Positions 1 to 8,291 are shown, counted from the first letter of the stretch. The stretch is DNA of 64,000 nucleotides from Aureimonas glaciei (GCF_014643375.1 NZ_BMJJ01000003.1:124001-188000), one strand, 5' to 3'. Translations and numbers: made by a program. Notes: generated by a model not told the origin, from the sequence alone.

Positions 1-1432
1 CCGACAGTTTTTCCATCGCCCTTATGCCGATCCGCAGATGCTGCGCCACCTGCCGCTTGTAGAAGTCGGTCGCCATGCCCGGCAGCTTCAGCTCGCCATG
101 CAGCGGCTTGTCGGAGACGCACAGCAGCGTGCCGTAGGGCACGCGGAAGCGGAACCCGTTGGCGGCGATCGTCGCCGATTCCATGTCGAGCGCGATCGCC
201 CGCGAGCGCGACAGGCGCTCGACCGGCTCCTTCTGGTCCCTGAGTTCCCAGTTGCGGTTGTCGATCGTCGCCACCGTGCCGGTGCGCATGATCTTCTTCA
301 ACTCGTAGCCCTCGAGCCCGGTGATCTCCTCCACCGCCTCCTCCAGCGCCACCTGCACCTCGGCGAGTGGCGGGATCGGCACCCAGACCGGCAGGTCGGC
401 GTCGAGCACGTGGTCCTCGCGGACATAGGCATGCGCCAGCACGTAGTCGCCGAGCGCCTGGGAATTGCGCAGGCCGGCGCAATGGCCGAGCATCAGCCAG
501 GCATGCGGCCTGAGCACCGCGATATGGTCGGTGATCGTCTTGGCGTTCGACGGGCCGACGCCGATGTTGACCATGGTGATGCCCGCGCCGCCCTCGCGGA
601 TCAGGTGATAGGCCGGCATCTGCGGCAGCCGGAGCGGCGCCATGCCCTCCGGCGGCTCGCGGTGGCCGGCCGGCGTCACCACATTGCCGGGCTCGACGAA
701 GGCGCTGTAGCCCTTGCCGCCCTCGGCCATCCATTCGCGCGCGAGCATGCAGAACTCGTCGATGTAGAACTGGTAGTTGGTGAACAGCACGTAGTTCTGG
801 AAATGCCAGGGGCTCGTCGCCGTGTAGTGCGAGAGGCGATGCAGCGAATAGTCGACGCGCTGGGCGGTGAAGGGCGAGAGCGGCATGGCCTCGCCCGGCT
901 GCGGCTCGAAATTGCCGTTGACGATGCGGTCGTCGGTGGAGGCGAGGTCCGGCACGTCGAAAATGTCGCGCAGTGGCTTGCCGAGCTTCTCCGCCGCGGC
1001 GCCGTCGACATAGGAACCCTCGGGGAAGGCGAAGTGCAGCGGCATGGGCGTCGAGGAATCCCCGACCGAGACGGGCTGGCCGTGATTGCGGATGAGCAAC
1101 GCGATCTGTTCGGTCAGATAATGCTTGAACAGGTCGGGCCGGGTGACGCCGCTGGCATAGCTGCCGGGGCCCGGCACATGGCCGAACGACAGGCGGCTGT
1201 CGACGCGGGCATGGCTCTGGGTGACCAGCGCCACCTCCGGGTAGAAAGCGCGGAAGCGGCGCGAGGTGTCGCCGCTGGCCAGCACCGCCTCGAAGTTTTC
1301 GCACAGGAAGGCCACCGAGCGCTCGTAGAGGCGCGTCAGTTCGGCGACCGCCGCGGCGGCATCGCCGAACTGACGGGCAGGGGCCGGGGCCGGCGAGGCG
1401 AGGATGGGGGTGGTCTTGGAAGCGGTGATCAT
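1..1432 (-). CDS. amn: AMP nucleosidase (partial, C-terminal end beyond left edge)
   Basis: This enzyme hydrolyses AMP to adenine and ribose 5-phosphate in purine salvage. The reverse frame starts at ATG 1432 and stays open to base 1, giving about 477 residues; the last visible residues (MATDFYKRQVAQHLRIG) match the end region of the family, so only a few codons are missing. The N-terminal third carries the AMP nucleosidase-specific domain. The C-terminal half is a purine nucleoside phosphorylase fold with GVGPSNAKTITDH, MLGHCAGLRNSQ and ALDMESATIAANGF motifs, the last being the substrate-binding Met-Glu-Ser segment. An N-terminal Ala/Pro stretch precedes the FGDAAAAVAELTRLYE helix. The gene lies alone, divergent from nothing obvious. 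The family assignment is secure; only the 3' end is unseen. Confidence 0.93.
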   Translation of the reverse strand, partial: MITASKTTPILASPAPAPARQFGDAAAAVAELTRLYERSVAFLCENFEAVLASGDTSRRFRAFYPEVALVTQSHARVDSRLSFGHVPGPGSYASGVTRPDLFKHYLTEQIALLIRNHGQPVSVGDSSTPMPLHFAFPEGSYVDGAAAEKLGKPLRDIFDVPDLASTDDRIVNGNFEPQPGEAMPLSPFTAQRVDYSLHRLSHYTATSPWHFQNYVLFTNYQFYIDEFCMLAREWMAEGGKGYSAFVEPGNVVTPAGHREPPEGMAPLRLPQMPAYHLIREGGAGITMVNIGVGPSNAKTITDHIAVLRPHAWLMLGHCAGLRNSQALGDYVLAHAYVREDHVLDADLPVWVPIPPLAEVQVALEEAVEEITGLEGYELKKIMRTGTVATIDNRNWELRDQKEPVERLSRSRAIALDMESATIAANGFRFRVPYGTLLCVSDKPLHGELKLPGMATDFYKRQVAQHLRIGIRAMEKLS

Positions 1433-1641
1433 TCCCCTTTCTAGCCGCAGGGCAGGGATGGCGGAAGGCGGTGCGGGGATTTTTGGCGGGGGCGTCGGCC
1501 CGACCAGGGCACCTCGCTCTCCCTGTCGCTCGATGATCGGGCGGCGTGCGAGATCGGACGGCCATAACGGATGAACCGAGTGGCTTGTCGCCGATGGATG
1601 CCGACCGGACAGCCACGGGAGGAATTGCGCCTCGCCGCGGC

Positions 1642-2586
1642 TCAGGCGCCGACGAACCAGTCGGCGATCCGCCCGAGCAGCGCCCTCAACGGCGCGTCCT
1701 CTCCGTTTCGGATATCCCGGACGCCATGGGTCACGTCCTCGATCAGATCGAGGACGGGGCGCGGCGTCTTGTGCATCAGTTCCAGAAACAGAAGGGTGCT
1801 GGAGAGGGAGGAGACCTTCTCATCGGAAATGCCGTGGGCGATGTAGAGATGGGGCATTCGCTCCATGAGACAGCTCAAGGGCGACGTCTGCAGGAAGGAG
1901 CGCCACCTCCCATAGGTGTGGCCGTGGAGCAGTTCGAAACGACGGTCTTCCTGTTCGCCCGGGGTTCCGCCGTAGATCTGGTCGACCAGGCGCTGGACGG
2001 CCCGGGTGGCATCGGGGATATGGACCGAGTGGGACCGGATGAGGTCCGAGATGGCCAGCTCCAGGATCTGGTTGGTCCCCGGCGCTCCGATCAGCGCGAC
2101 ATGTGTGACCCAAGGATGGCGGGCGCAGAGATAGGGCGCGACCTGCCCCCCCTCGGAATGCCCCACCAGCAAGGTCTTCGCGAAGCGCTGCCCCGCACGG
2201 TCCTGGAAGTCCTCCACCGATGCGCGGATGGCCTCCCCCCAACGGTCCAGGGTGAAGGTTTGCAGGAAGGCCGGCGAGCAGCCGAAGCTCGTCCCCGGCT
2301 GCTCGCTTTCGTCGAAGAGCGAAACCCCTGGCTTCTCGACGACGAGGGTCCGGTAGCGACCCCGGCCGGCGTCGCGCAACCGCCCCTGGTGACCCGAGCC
2401 GATGCCCTGCGGTGTCCGCCTGAAGACGGAGTCGCAGCCGGAGCCTTGGATCGAGACCGCCAGCAGAGGCGGTTGGTCCTTCGCATCCGCTTCTGGCGCC
2501 CCGTCGGCATAATAGGTGATGGAGCGGCCGGCCTGGTCGAGCGCTTCGAACCGGGAGAAACCCTCGATCGGCCGGTCGTCTTTCAT
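1642..2586 (-). CDS. alpha/beta hydrolase family protein
   Basis: A predicted cytoplasmic serine hydrolase of 314 residues with unknown substrate. The nucleophile elbow GHSEGG places Ser144 as nucleophile. Asp255 (HGISDEK) and His287 (DVTHGV) lie at the right spacing to complete the triad. An oxyanion-type segment SIQGSGCDSV precedes the elbow. I chose ATG 2586 because a GGAGG stands 6 bases upstream; the reading frame stays open further 5', but those extra codons lack a ribosome site. No signal peptide is visible. The gene diverges from the RiPP precursor about 430 bases away, so it may be an accessory peptidase or esterase of that locus, but nothing in the sequence proves a link. Bacterial homologues are usually annotated only as alpha/beta hydrolase. 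Confidence 0.8.
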   Translation of the reverse strand: MKDDRPIEGFSRFEALDQAGRSITYYADGAPEADAKDQPPLLAVSIQGSGCDSVFRRTPQGIGSGHQGRLRDAGRGRYRTLVVEKPGVSLFDESEQPGTSFGCSPAFLQTFTLDRWGEAIRASVEDFQDRAGQRFAKTLLVGHSEGGQVAPYLCARHPWVTHVALIGAPGTNQILELAISDLIRSHSVHIPDATRAVQRLVDQIYGGTPGEQEDRRFELLHGHTYGRWRSFLQTSPLSCLMERMPHLYIAHGISDEKVSSLSSTLLFLELMHKTPRPVLDLIEDVTHGVRDIRNGEDAPLRALLGRIADWFVGA

Positions 2587-2856
2587 CGCGGTGCCTCCGG
2601 TGATGCCGATGCCTGCCATGCCCACCGATCCTCCGGTTCTGATTGGGAGATCCTCGCGGCCGTCGACCCCCACCGTCCACGGAACCTCTCAGGCCATGAA
2701 CGTTGAGACCGCCGGTGGCCTTAGGACACAGTGTGCCCCTCCTCATCCCAAGGCAAAAGCCCCGGGGCCGGCGCGTCACCCCGGCCTCTCCGGGCGGCTC
2801 GCGGGATCGCCGGGTCGCAGGGCGGGAGGGGCCGAACGCCCGCGATGAGCTTTCGC

Positions 2857-2877
2857 ACCGCAACATTCCGTTGCGGT
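2857..2877. promoter_or_regulatory. perfect inverted repeat upstream of the RiPP precursor
   Basis: ACCGCAAC and GTTGCGGT form perfect 8-bp arms around a 5-base loop. The repeat sits at the edge of an AT-rich stretch between the divergent hydrolase and the precursor gene. It has no T-tract on either side, so an operator is more likely than a terminator. This is inferred from symmetry only. Confidence 0.4.
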
Positions 2878-2914
2878 AGATAATGCTGATAGAGCGTATA
2901 TCCTGTTTTTCGTC

Positions 2915-2943
2915 TTGACTTATTCTAATGTAAGAGTTATCCC
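2915..2943 (+). promoter_or_regulatory. possible sigma-70-like promoter for the RiPP operon
   Basis: TTGACT at 2915 resembles a -35 box, and TTATCC/TATCCC at 2937-2943 sits about 16-17 bases downstream as a poor -10. The surrounding 2880-3000 stretch is clearly AT-richer than the chromosome around it. The -10 match is weak, so this is tentative. Confidence 0.3.
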
Positions 2944-3013
2944 ATCAGTGTCTCTTGGGAGAGATCATGTTCAATATTGTGTGATTGTATCAACCCCTGC
3001 AGTGGAGGATGTG

Positions 3014-3313
3014 ATGGCGCGCGCGATTAAGACATTTGCATTGGTGGGACCAAAATCGGCGGAGAAGGCTGCCTCGGCCGGTTCCGCGATCAAGATCGAT
3101 CTCGGTGGACTGAAACTCTCGACCGACCAGATCGAAAGCATCCGGCAGAGTGCGGTGAAGGCTGCGCTGTCGGACGTTCAGAGCATGGTGGATGCGGCGG
3201 CTCTGGACTCGTTTTCCACCTTTTCGACCTTTTCCACCTTCGGATCGGGATCGATGGGCATGCTTCGGGCGGACGTCGGCGGCGAACTCGTCGGCAGGGT
3301 GCTGGGCCGCTAG
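3014..3313 (+). CDS. RiPP precursor peptide with Phe-Ser-Thr triplet array (FxsA-like)
   Basis: A 99-residue peptide that I read as the substrate of the two following enzymes. The likely core is residues 65-80: four Phe (67, 70, 73, 76) spaced by Ser-Thr, followed by Gly-Ser-Gly-Ser. It is encoded by three 9-bp tandem repeats (TTTTCSACC) at 3212-3238. Residues 1-60 form a hydrophilic, helix-prone leader (LSTDQIESIRQSAVKAAL), and 23 residues follow the core, an unusual tail. ATG 3014 is chosen because GGAGG stands 5 bases upstream; the in-frame extension to 2915 would begin inside the promoter region. Known families: FxS-type precursors are modified by FxsB-like radical SAM enzymes, and aromatic-X-X triplets are substrates of three-residue cyclophane-forming enzymes. 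That this peptide is modified in that way is inference. Confidence 0.75.
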   Translation: MARAIKTFALVGPKSAEKAASAGSAIKIDLGGLKLSTDQIESIRQSAVKAALSDVQSMVDAAALDSFSTFSTFSTFGSGSMGMLRADVGGELVGRVLGR

Positions 3314-3406
3314 GGCCGGGCCATCGGCCAGCAAAGGGGCTCCAGCGTCGGATGATGGCGAGGCTGGGCTCTCTTCGGTCGATCCGTTGCCGGAGGAGTC
3401 GTCGAG

Positions 3407-4561
3407 ATGTCAAGCAACCTCCCGCACCCTTGCAAGACTTTCGTGGTCAAAGTTGTCAGTCGCTGCAATCTCAACTGCAGTTACTGTTACATGTACAATC
3501 TGAAAGATCGGACCTGGCGCGATCAGCCCGGGATCATGTCGGCCGGGGTCAGAGACCATTTCGCGGCGAAGGTCGACGCGCACGCCGCCCGCCATGGCTT
3601 ATCGGGCGTTCATATCATCCTGCACGGCGGTGAGCCGCTCCTCATGGGGCGCGTCCGCCTGATCGACTGGATCGAAAGGGTTCGATCGATCATTCGGCCC
3701 GCGGTGGACATCCGTTTCAGCATCCAGTCGAACGGCATTCTGATCGACGAGGACTGGATCGATGCCTTGGCGGCGCAGGGTGTCCGCATCGGACTGAGCC
3801 TGGATGGCCCCCGGCGCTTTCACGATGCCCATCGCCTCGATCACAAGGGTCTCGGATCCTTCGATCGGGTCATGGACGCGATCGGCTTGTTGCGCTCCCA
3901 TCCCAGGGGGCCGGAGATCTTCTCCACCGTCATGGCCGTCGTCGACCCGTCCGTCGATCCCTCGGAGATGTTTGACTTCTGGCAGGAGATCGACGTGCCG
4001 GGGTTCGATCTGAGCCTGCCCCACGCCAACTGGAGCTCGCCGCCTCCGGTCAAAGGCGATCGGAGCTACGGCGCGTGGATGGTCGAATTCTTCGATCTTT
4101 GGTTCGACCAGAACAGGCCGGACCGGTCCGTGCGCTATTTCGAGAACATTCTGCGCATGATCTTCGGTTTTCCCATCAGCACGGACAATATCGGCGGGCG
4201 ACCCGTCGATGTGATCGTCGTCGAAACCGATGGAAGCATCGAGCCGACCGACGCGTTCAAAAGTTGCTTCGACGGCATCACCAAGCTCGGCCTGTCCGTC
4301 CAGAACAACGCCTTCGACGATGTCTCGGCCAATCCTTTCGTGCGCGATTTTCAGGTCGGCGCCAAGGCACTGTGCCGGCGATGCAAGCGATGCGACATCG
4401 TCAACGAGTGCGGGGGCGGATACATGCCGCATCGCTATGACGAGGCGACCGGGTTCGCCAACCCGTCCGTCTACTGTTCCGACCTGATGCTTCTGATCAA
4501 TCACATTCGCGGCCGCGTATGCCGTGTTCTGCAACACGAAGGGCTGATGGTGGAGGCCTAG
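3407..4561 (+). CDS. FxsB-like radical SAM/SPASM peptide-modifying enzyme
   Basis: A 384-residue radical SAM enzyme. The [4Fe-4S]-SAM site is Cys20, Cys24 and Cys27 in CNLNCSYC (CX3CX2C). HGGEPLL is the GGE SAM-binding motif, and SNGILID and SLDGP are typical barrel strands. The C-terminal SPASM-type cluster region has Cys at about 287, 323, 326, 329, 335 and 357, and a CGGGYMPHRY motif followed by NPSVYC, as in the FxsB group rather than the usual CGGC ending. ATG 3407 has GGAGGAG upstream. It follows the precursor by 93 bases and is separated from the HExxH gene by 3 bases, which indicates one operon. FxsB-group enzymes often carry an HExxH domain fused at the C-terminus; here that domain is a separate protein. 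Likely chemistry is C-C crosslinking of Phe side chains in the precursor; this is inferred from family knowledge. Confidence 0.88.
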   Translation: MSSNLPHPCKTFVVKVVSRCNLNCSYCYMYNLKDRTWRDQPGIMSAGVRDHFAAKVDAHAARHGLSGVHIILHGGEPLLMGRVRLIDWIERVRSIIRPAVDIRFSIQSNGILIDEDWIDALAAQGVRIGLSLDGPRRFHDAHRLDHKGLGSFDRVMDAIGLLRSHPRGPEIFSTVMAVVDPSVDPSEMFDFWQEIDVPGFDLSLPHANWSSPPPVKGDRSYGAWMVEFFDLWFDQNRPDRSVRYFENILRMIFGFPISTDNIGGRPVDVIVVETDGSIEPTDAFKSCFDGITKLGLSVQNNAFDDVSANPFVRDFQVGAKALCRRCKRCDIVNECGGGYMPHRYDEATGFANPSVYCSDLMLLINHIRGRVCRVLQHEGLMVEA

Positions 4562-4564
4562 ACC

Positions 4565-5827
4565 ATGGATCTGATCCGATTGACGTCCAAGTCGTTTGAT
4601 CCCGAGGCGACTCTCGATCTCCATTTGACTGTGGTGAGCCTCGTCGAACAGCAGATGAAGGCGGTTCTGGAAAAGGCCGGCGCGCTGTACGGCCCCGGCC
4701 TGGCCGAGTCTCTCTGCTGGGAGGCCATCGAGGGCTTGTCCGAGACCGAACGGCGCCAGTTCTTCCTCGCGCCGCCGGTCCGCTACTGGATCAAGGCGAT
4801 GAAGCGGGCGACCAGCTTGGGTCTGACGGAATGGGTCGAGCGCTTCGCCGGCGAGTTTGCCAGTCTCGTCTGGACATACGGGCTGCCCGCGGCGTCGAGC
4901 GGAGTGGTGAGGCTGGACGGCAGCGGTGGTCTGCGCATCGTCGAAAACGGACGCTACATCGAGTTCGGCGCGCCCTATGCCAACGATCTGATCACCATCC
5001 AGAGCGCCGGGGACGGTTTCGAAGCGCGGCTGACGGACGGGGTCGGCGTCGCCATCCCCCGCGAGGACGTCTGGGATGCGCCGGAAGAGCCGCTGCCGAC
5101 CCTGGAGGCGAACGGATACCGTCTCTACCTGCCAGAGGCGGCACCGGGCTTCGGCCTTCCCATCACGCCGCGCGATCCCTGGCTGCGGTCACAGCTGACG
5201 GGGACCAGTCAGCGCCGCGACGGCATGCAGTTCTTCCCGGAAGATCGGCCCTTTTCGGAGGTGCCCGCGACCCCGCTTTCCCAGCTGGGGGAAGTCTACC
5301 AGCTGCTGAACGTCGTCTGGCCCGATCATGTCGACGAGATCTGCACCTATGTCCACCGCATCGTGCCGCTGGAGCCCGAAGAGGGATTTCACCGGGCCTA
5401 CACGGTCAGTTCCCGGCAGGGGGTCGTCTACATGGCGCCGGCGCCCACCCTGGCCCTGGCGGAAATGCTTGTTCACGAGGTCGCCCACATCAAGATGCGG
5501 GACATCCAGGTCGTTGATATCCTGATGAACGACTTCGATACCGAGACGGTGCGGATCAAGGTCCCGTGGCGCGAGGATCCCCGGCCGATCTCGGGAATTC
5601 TCGAGGGGCTTTTCGTCTTCACCCATGTCGCCGAGATGGAGAAGCGGATCCTGATGGTGGCTGACGATGCGGGCCTGGCCGCACAGTTTTCCCGGCGGCT
5701 GGAAGCCTTGGATGTCGCCGACAACGCCGTGCGTCAGCACGCCGACATGACTGGTGCCGGCAAGATCTTCCTCGGCGAACTCGCTGCCTGGCGCTCCGAA
5801 CTGCAACGGGCGCGCGTCGCCGCCTGA
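4565..5827 (+). CDS. HExxH motif-containing peptide-modification protein (alphaKG-HExxH-type hydroxylase family)
   Basis: A 420-residue soluble protein with the HExxH motif His304-Glu305-Val-Ala-His308 (LVHEVAHIKM) in its C-terminal third. It is preceded by an alpha-helical N-terminal region (about 1-110) and a beta-rich middle. The same architecture is found as the C-terminal domain of fused FxsB-HExxH proteins, where the HExxH domain acts as an alpha-ketoglutarate-dependent peptide beta-hydroxylase and not as a protease. The start codon lies 3 bases after the radical SAM stop, and its ribosome site GGAGG lies inside that gene, so translation is coupled. I infer that it hydroxylates residues of the Phe-Ser-Thr precursor. 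A protease activity cannot be excluded from motif alone, but the context favours modification. Confidence 0.82.
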   Translation: MDLIRLTSKSFDPEATLDLHLTVVSLVEQQMKAVLEKAGALYGPGLAESLCWEAIEGLSETERRQFFLAPPVRYWIKAMKRATSLGLTEWVERFAGEFASLVWTYGLPAASSGVVRLDGSGGLRIVENGRYIEFGAPYANDLITIQSAGDGFEARLTDGVGVAIPREDVWDAPEEPLPTLEANGYRLYLPEAAPGFGLPITPRDPWLRSQLTGTSQRRDGMQFFPEDRPFSEVPATPLSQLGEVYQLLNVVWPDHVDEICTYVHRIVPLEPEEGFHRAYTVSSRQGVVYMAPAPTLALAEMLVHEVAHIKMRDIQVVDILMNDFDTETVRIKVPWREDPRPISGILEGLFVFTHVAEMEKRILMVADDAGLAAQFSRRLEALDVADNAVRQHADMTGAGKIFLGELAAWRSELQRARVAA

Positions 5828-6102
5828 GCCAATCCCCACGGGGAGGGCCGACGGCCGACCGATCGTCGGTCGCCGACGCGGTAGCGTTATGGAGCCAAAG
5901 GGACGTCGACCAGAAGGACATCGACCAGCGGTGACGTTGGGCGGAGAAGGCAGGGCAGAAACCGCAGCAGGCTCAATCGGGAACGGCGAGATTAGCCATG
6001 GCGTGATCAGCCAAGGGCGGGATCGGAGGAGGGCGGAAGCGGGCCTGTCAGGCGCGGTGTCGACCGATGCGATGAGCCGCGAAATCCGCGATGGGCTGGG
6101 GA
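5828..6102. other. intergenic region after the RiPP operon
   Basis: No convincing gene. A 7-bp-arm hairpin (CGACCGA / TCGGTCG, 5856-5872) lies 30 bases after the HExxH stop and could end the operon, though no T-tract follows. An open frame through here ends in the next terminator hairpin and has no family features. Confidence 0.4.
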
Positions 6103-6134
6103 AGCGGGCGGCCGGCTGATGCCGGCCGCCCGCT
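6103..6134 (-). terminator. strong GC hairpin at the 3' end of the sorbosone dehydrogenase gene
   Basis: Fourteen-base-pair arms (AGCGGGCGGCCGGC and its complement) around a TGAT loop begin 6 bases after the TAG of the minus-strand gene. There is no long U-tract, but position and stability fit an intrinsic terminator. It may serve both directions. Confidence 0.6.
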
Positions 6135-6139
6135 CGTGT

Positions 6140-7849
6140 CTACTGACCGGCAGTGCCGGCGCCGGCCGGAAATTCGGCCGGCGCGACCTCCATCGGTGCC
6201 GGCGATGGCGCGTTTCCGGCAGCCGGTGCGGTCGGTGCCGCCGGGTCAGCCGGTGCTGCCGGGGCAGGCGGTGCCGCAGGTGCGGCAGGTGCGGCCGGGG
6301 CTGCTGGTGCTGCCGGGGCAGGCGAGGCTGCCGGGTCTGCCGGTGCCGCGGGGTCAGCCGGCGAACCCGCCGGGGCGGCGGTGGCGGGGGCTGCCGTGGC
6401 GGCTGCTGCATCCGGCGCGGGCGCGGCCTGGGCATCCACAGAAGGGGCAGCAGGCGTCGACGTCGCGGCGGCGCTCGGCTGGTCCGTAGCGACCGGCTGC
6501 GGCGTCACCGAACCGTCGGCATTGGCGACGCGCCAGACCGTGTTGCCGGCGTCGTCGGCGACCAGCAGCGCGCCGGTGCCGTCGATGCCGACGCCGACCG
6601 GGCGGCCGCGAACACTGTCGCCGTCGAGGAAGCCGGTGACGACGTCCTGCACCTTGCCGACGGGCTTGCCCGCCTCGAAGGCGATGAAGCCGACCTTGTA
6701 GCCGTTGAAGGCGTCGCGGTTCCAGCTGCCGTGCTCGCCGACGAAGGCGCCCGCCGTGTAGGGCGCGGGCAAAGCGGAGCCGGCTGCGAACGTCATGCCC
6801 AAGGCGGCGACGTGGCTGGACAGCGCGTAGTCCGGCGCGATCGCCTTCTCCACCATATCAGGCCGGGGCGGGTGAACGCGCACGTCGACATGGTCGCCGT
6901 AATAGCTCCACGGCCAGCCATAGAAGGCGCCCTCCTGCACCGACGTCATGTAGTCCGGCACGAGGTTCGGCCCGAGCTCGTCGCGCTCGTTGATGACGGC
7001 CCAGAGCGCACCGGTCTCCGGGTTGAAGGTCAAGCCGTTCGGATTGCGCAGGCCCGAGGCGTAGACGCGCGCGGCACCGGTCGCCCGGTCGACCTGCCAG
7101 ATCGCGGCGCGGCCCTTTTCCGCCTCCAGGCCGTTCTCGACGATGTTGGAGTTGGAGCCGACGGAAGCGTAGAGGAAGCGCCCGTCGGGGCTCAGCGCCA
7201 GGTCCTTCGTCCAGTGATGGTTGATCGGCCCGCCCGGCAGCGGCGTCAGCACGCGCGGCGGCTCGGTGATCTCGGTCTGCCCCGGCGTGTAGGGAAAAGC
7301 GAGGATCGCGTCGGCGGCGGCGACGTAGAGCGTGTTGTCGGCGAAGGCGAGGCCGAAGGGCGAGGCGAGGCCGGTCAGGAGATCGTGGCGCTCGTCGACA
7401 ACGCCGTCGCGGTTGGTGTCGCGCAGGAGCGTGATGAGGTTGCTCTCCTTCTGCGGACCGGTCTCGCCGTGCGAGATCGCCATGATCCAGCCGCGGATGA
7501 TGTCCTTCGGCCGCGACGGCGCCTTGCCTTCCGGCCCGCGCGACTGGACGACGAGGACGTCGCCGTTCGGAAGGGTGTGAACGGTGCGCGGATTGGCGAG
7601 ATCGGTGGCGTAGGCGGTGATCGTCAGTCCCTCGGCGACGGTGGGCGTCTGCCCCTCCTGCCAGCCGACGACGGGCGCGACCTTGAGGTCCGGGATGAGG
7701 CTGTCCTGCGGCTCGGGCAGAACGGGATCGGGGCCGACCTGCGTCGAGACGTCGAAATTCTCGCCGCCCTGGTCGCTGCAGCCGGCGAGGGCGAGAAGGG
7801 CGAGGCAGGTGCCGGCGAGGGCCGACGAACGGATCGAGGGCTTAGTCAT
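6140..7849 (-). CDS. PQQ-dependent sorbosone/glucose dehydrogenase-like lipoprotein
   Basis: A 569-residue exported protein. Residues 1-24 form a lipoprotein signal (LALLALAGC, lipid-carrying Cys24). A six-bladed beta-propeller of the sorbosone/soluble glucose dehydrogenase family spans about 40-440, with GLTFNPETGALWAVINERDE and FYGWPWSYYGDHVD segments. Family members oxidise aldoses or sorbosone with PQQ in the periplasm. The C-terminal 125 residues are almost only Ala and Pro, a flexible tail that most homologues lack. The start overlaps the DUF2231 gene by 8 bases, so the two are co-translated, and the membrane partner may anchor or accept electrons. The true substrate is not visible from the sequence. 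Confidence 0.85.
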   Translation of the reverse strand: MTKPSIRSSALAGTCLALLALAGCSDQGGENFDVSTQVGPDPVLPEPQDSLIPDLKVAPVVGWQEGQTPTVAEGLTITAYATDLANPRTVHTLPNGDVLVVQSRGPEGKAPSRPKDIIRGWIMAISHGETGPQKESNLITLLRDTNRDGVVDERHDLLTGLASPFGLAFADNTLYVAAADAILAFPYTPGQTEITEPPRVLTPLPGGPINHHWTKDLALSPDGRFLYASVGSNSNIVENGLEAEKGRAAIWQVDRATGAARVYASGLRNPNGLTFNPETGALWAVINERDELGPNLVPDYMTSVQEGAFYGWPWSYYGDHVDVRVHPPRPDMVEKAIAPDYALSSHVAALGMTFAAGSALPAPYTAGAFVGEHGSWNRDAFNGYKVGFIAFEAGKPVGKVQDVVTGFLDGDSVRGRPVGVGIDGTGALLVADDAGNTVWRVANADGSVTPQPVATDQPSAAATSTPAAPSVDAQAAPAPDAAAATAAPATAAPAGSPADPAAPADPAASPAPAAPAAPAAPAAPAAPPAPAAPADPAAPTAPAAGNAPSPAPMEVAPAEFPAGAGTAGQ

Positions 7850-8291
7850 CGTAACGCACTCCAGTCATGCCGCGGGTCAGCGCACGGCGCCCGAGCCAGA
7901 GAGTGACGATCATCGCCACCACGGTGACCGCCGAGAGAATGATTCCGTTCGGCACCACCGCCGTCCAACCGTCGCCGGAATGGACGAGGCTGTTGAAGAG
8001 CGCGAGGACGAGCACGACGAGGAAGCCGACGATCTGAGCCGCGCCCGGCCCGTTCTCGCGGGTCGCCTGCCGCGCGAGGTCCACAAGGCCGGCGACCAGG
8101 GCGAGGCCGCCGGCGACGAGGCCGGCGAAGAGCAGCCAGGAGGAAAAGTTCTGCCACATCAGATCCGACGTCCGCCAGAACGCGATGTCGGTGAGAAGGG
8201 TGAAGGCGAAGCTGACGAAGGCGAAGGGCGCAACGAGCGAACTGAGCCTCAGGGCGTCGCGCGCGGGATCGTAGGGATAGCGGGTGGACAT
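7842..8291 (-). CDS. DUF2231 domain-containing membrane protein
   Basis: A 149-residue inner-membrane protein with four hydrophobic helices, at about 20-40, 52-70, 86-103 and 115-133. It matches the DUF2231 type that is often found next to sorbosone dehydrogenase-family genes. ATG 8291 is used because the longer frame runs far into the divergent promoter region. The stop codon overlaps the start of the dehydrogenase gene, which shows an operon. A role as membrane partner or haem-dependent electron acceptor is inference from gene pairing. Confidence 0.75.
   Translation of the reverse strand: MSTRYPYDPARDALRLSSLVAPFAFVSFAFTLLTDIAFWRTSDLMWQNFSSWLLFAGLVAGGLALVAGLVDLARQATRENGPGAAQIVGFLVVLVLALFNSLVHSGDGWTAVVPNGIILSAVTVVAMIVTLWLGRRALTRGMTGVRYDD

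Noticed and set aside
2915-3013. longer precursor start at 2915
   Set aside because: It starts with TTG inside the likely -35 box, and the ATG 3014 has a proper GGAGG.
4565-5827. HExxH protein as a secreted metalloprotease
   Set aside because: No signal peptide, and its gene order beside an FxsB-like radical SAM enzyme matches peptide-modification HExxH proteins.
6119-7906. 595-codon plus-strand open frame
   Set aside because: Antisense to the sorbosone dehydrogenase-like gene, which has a lipobox and propeller motifs.
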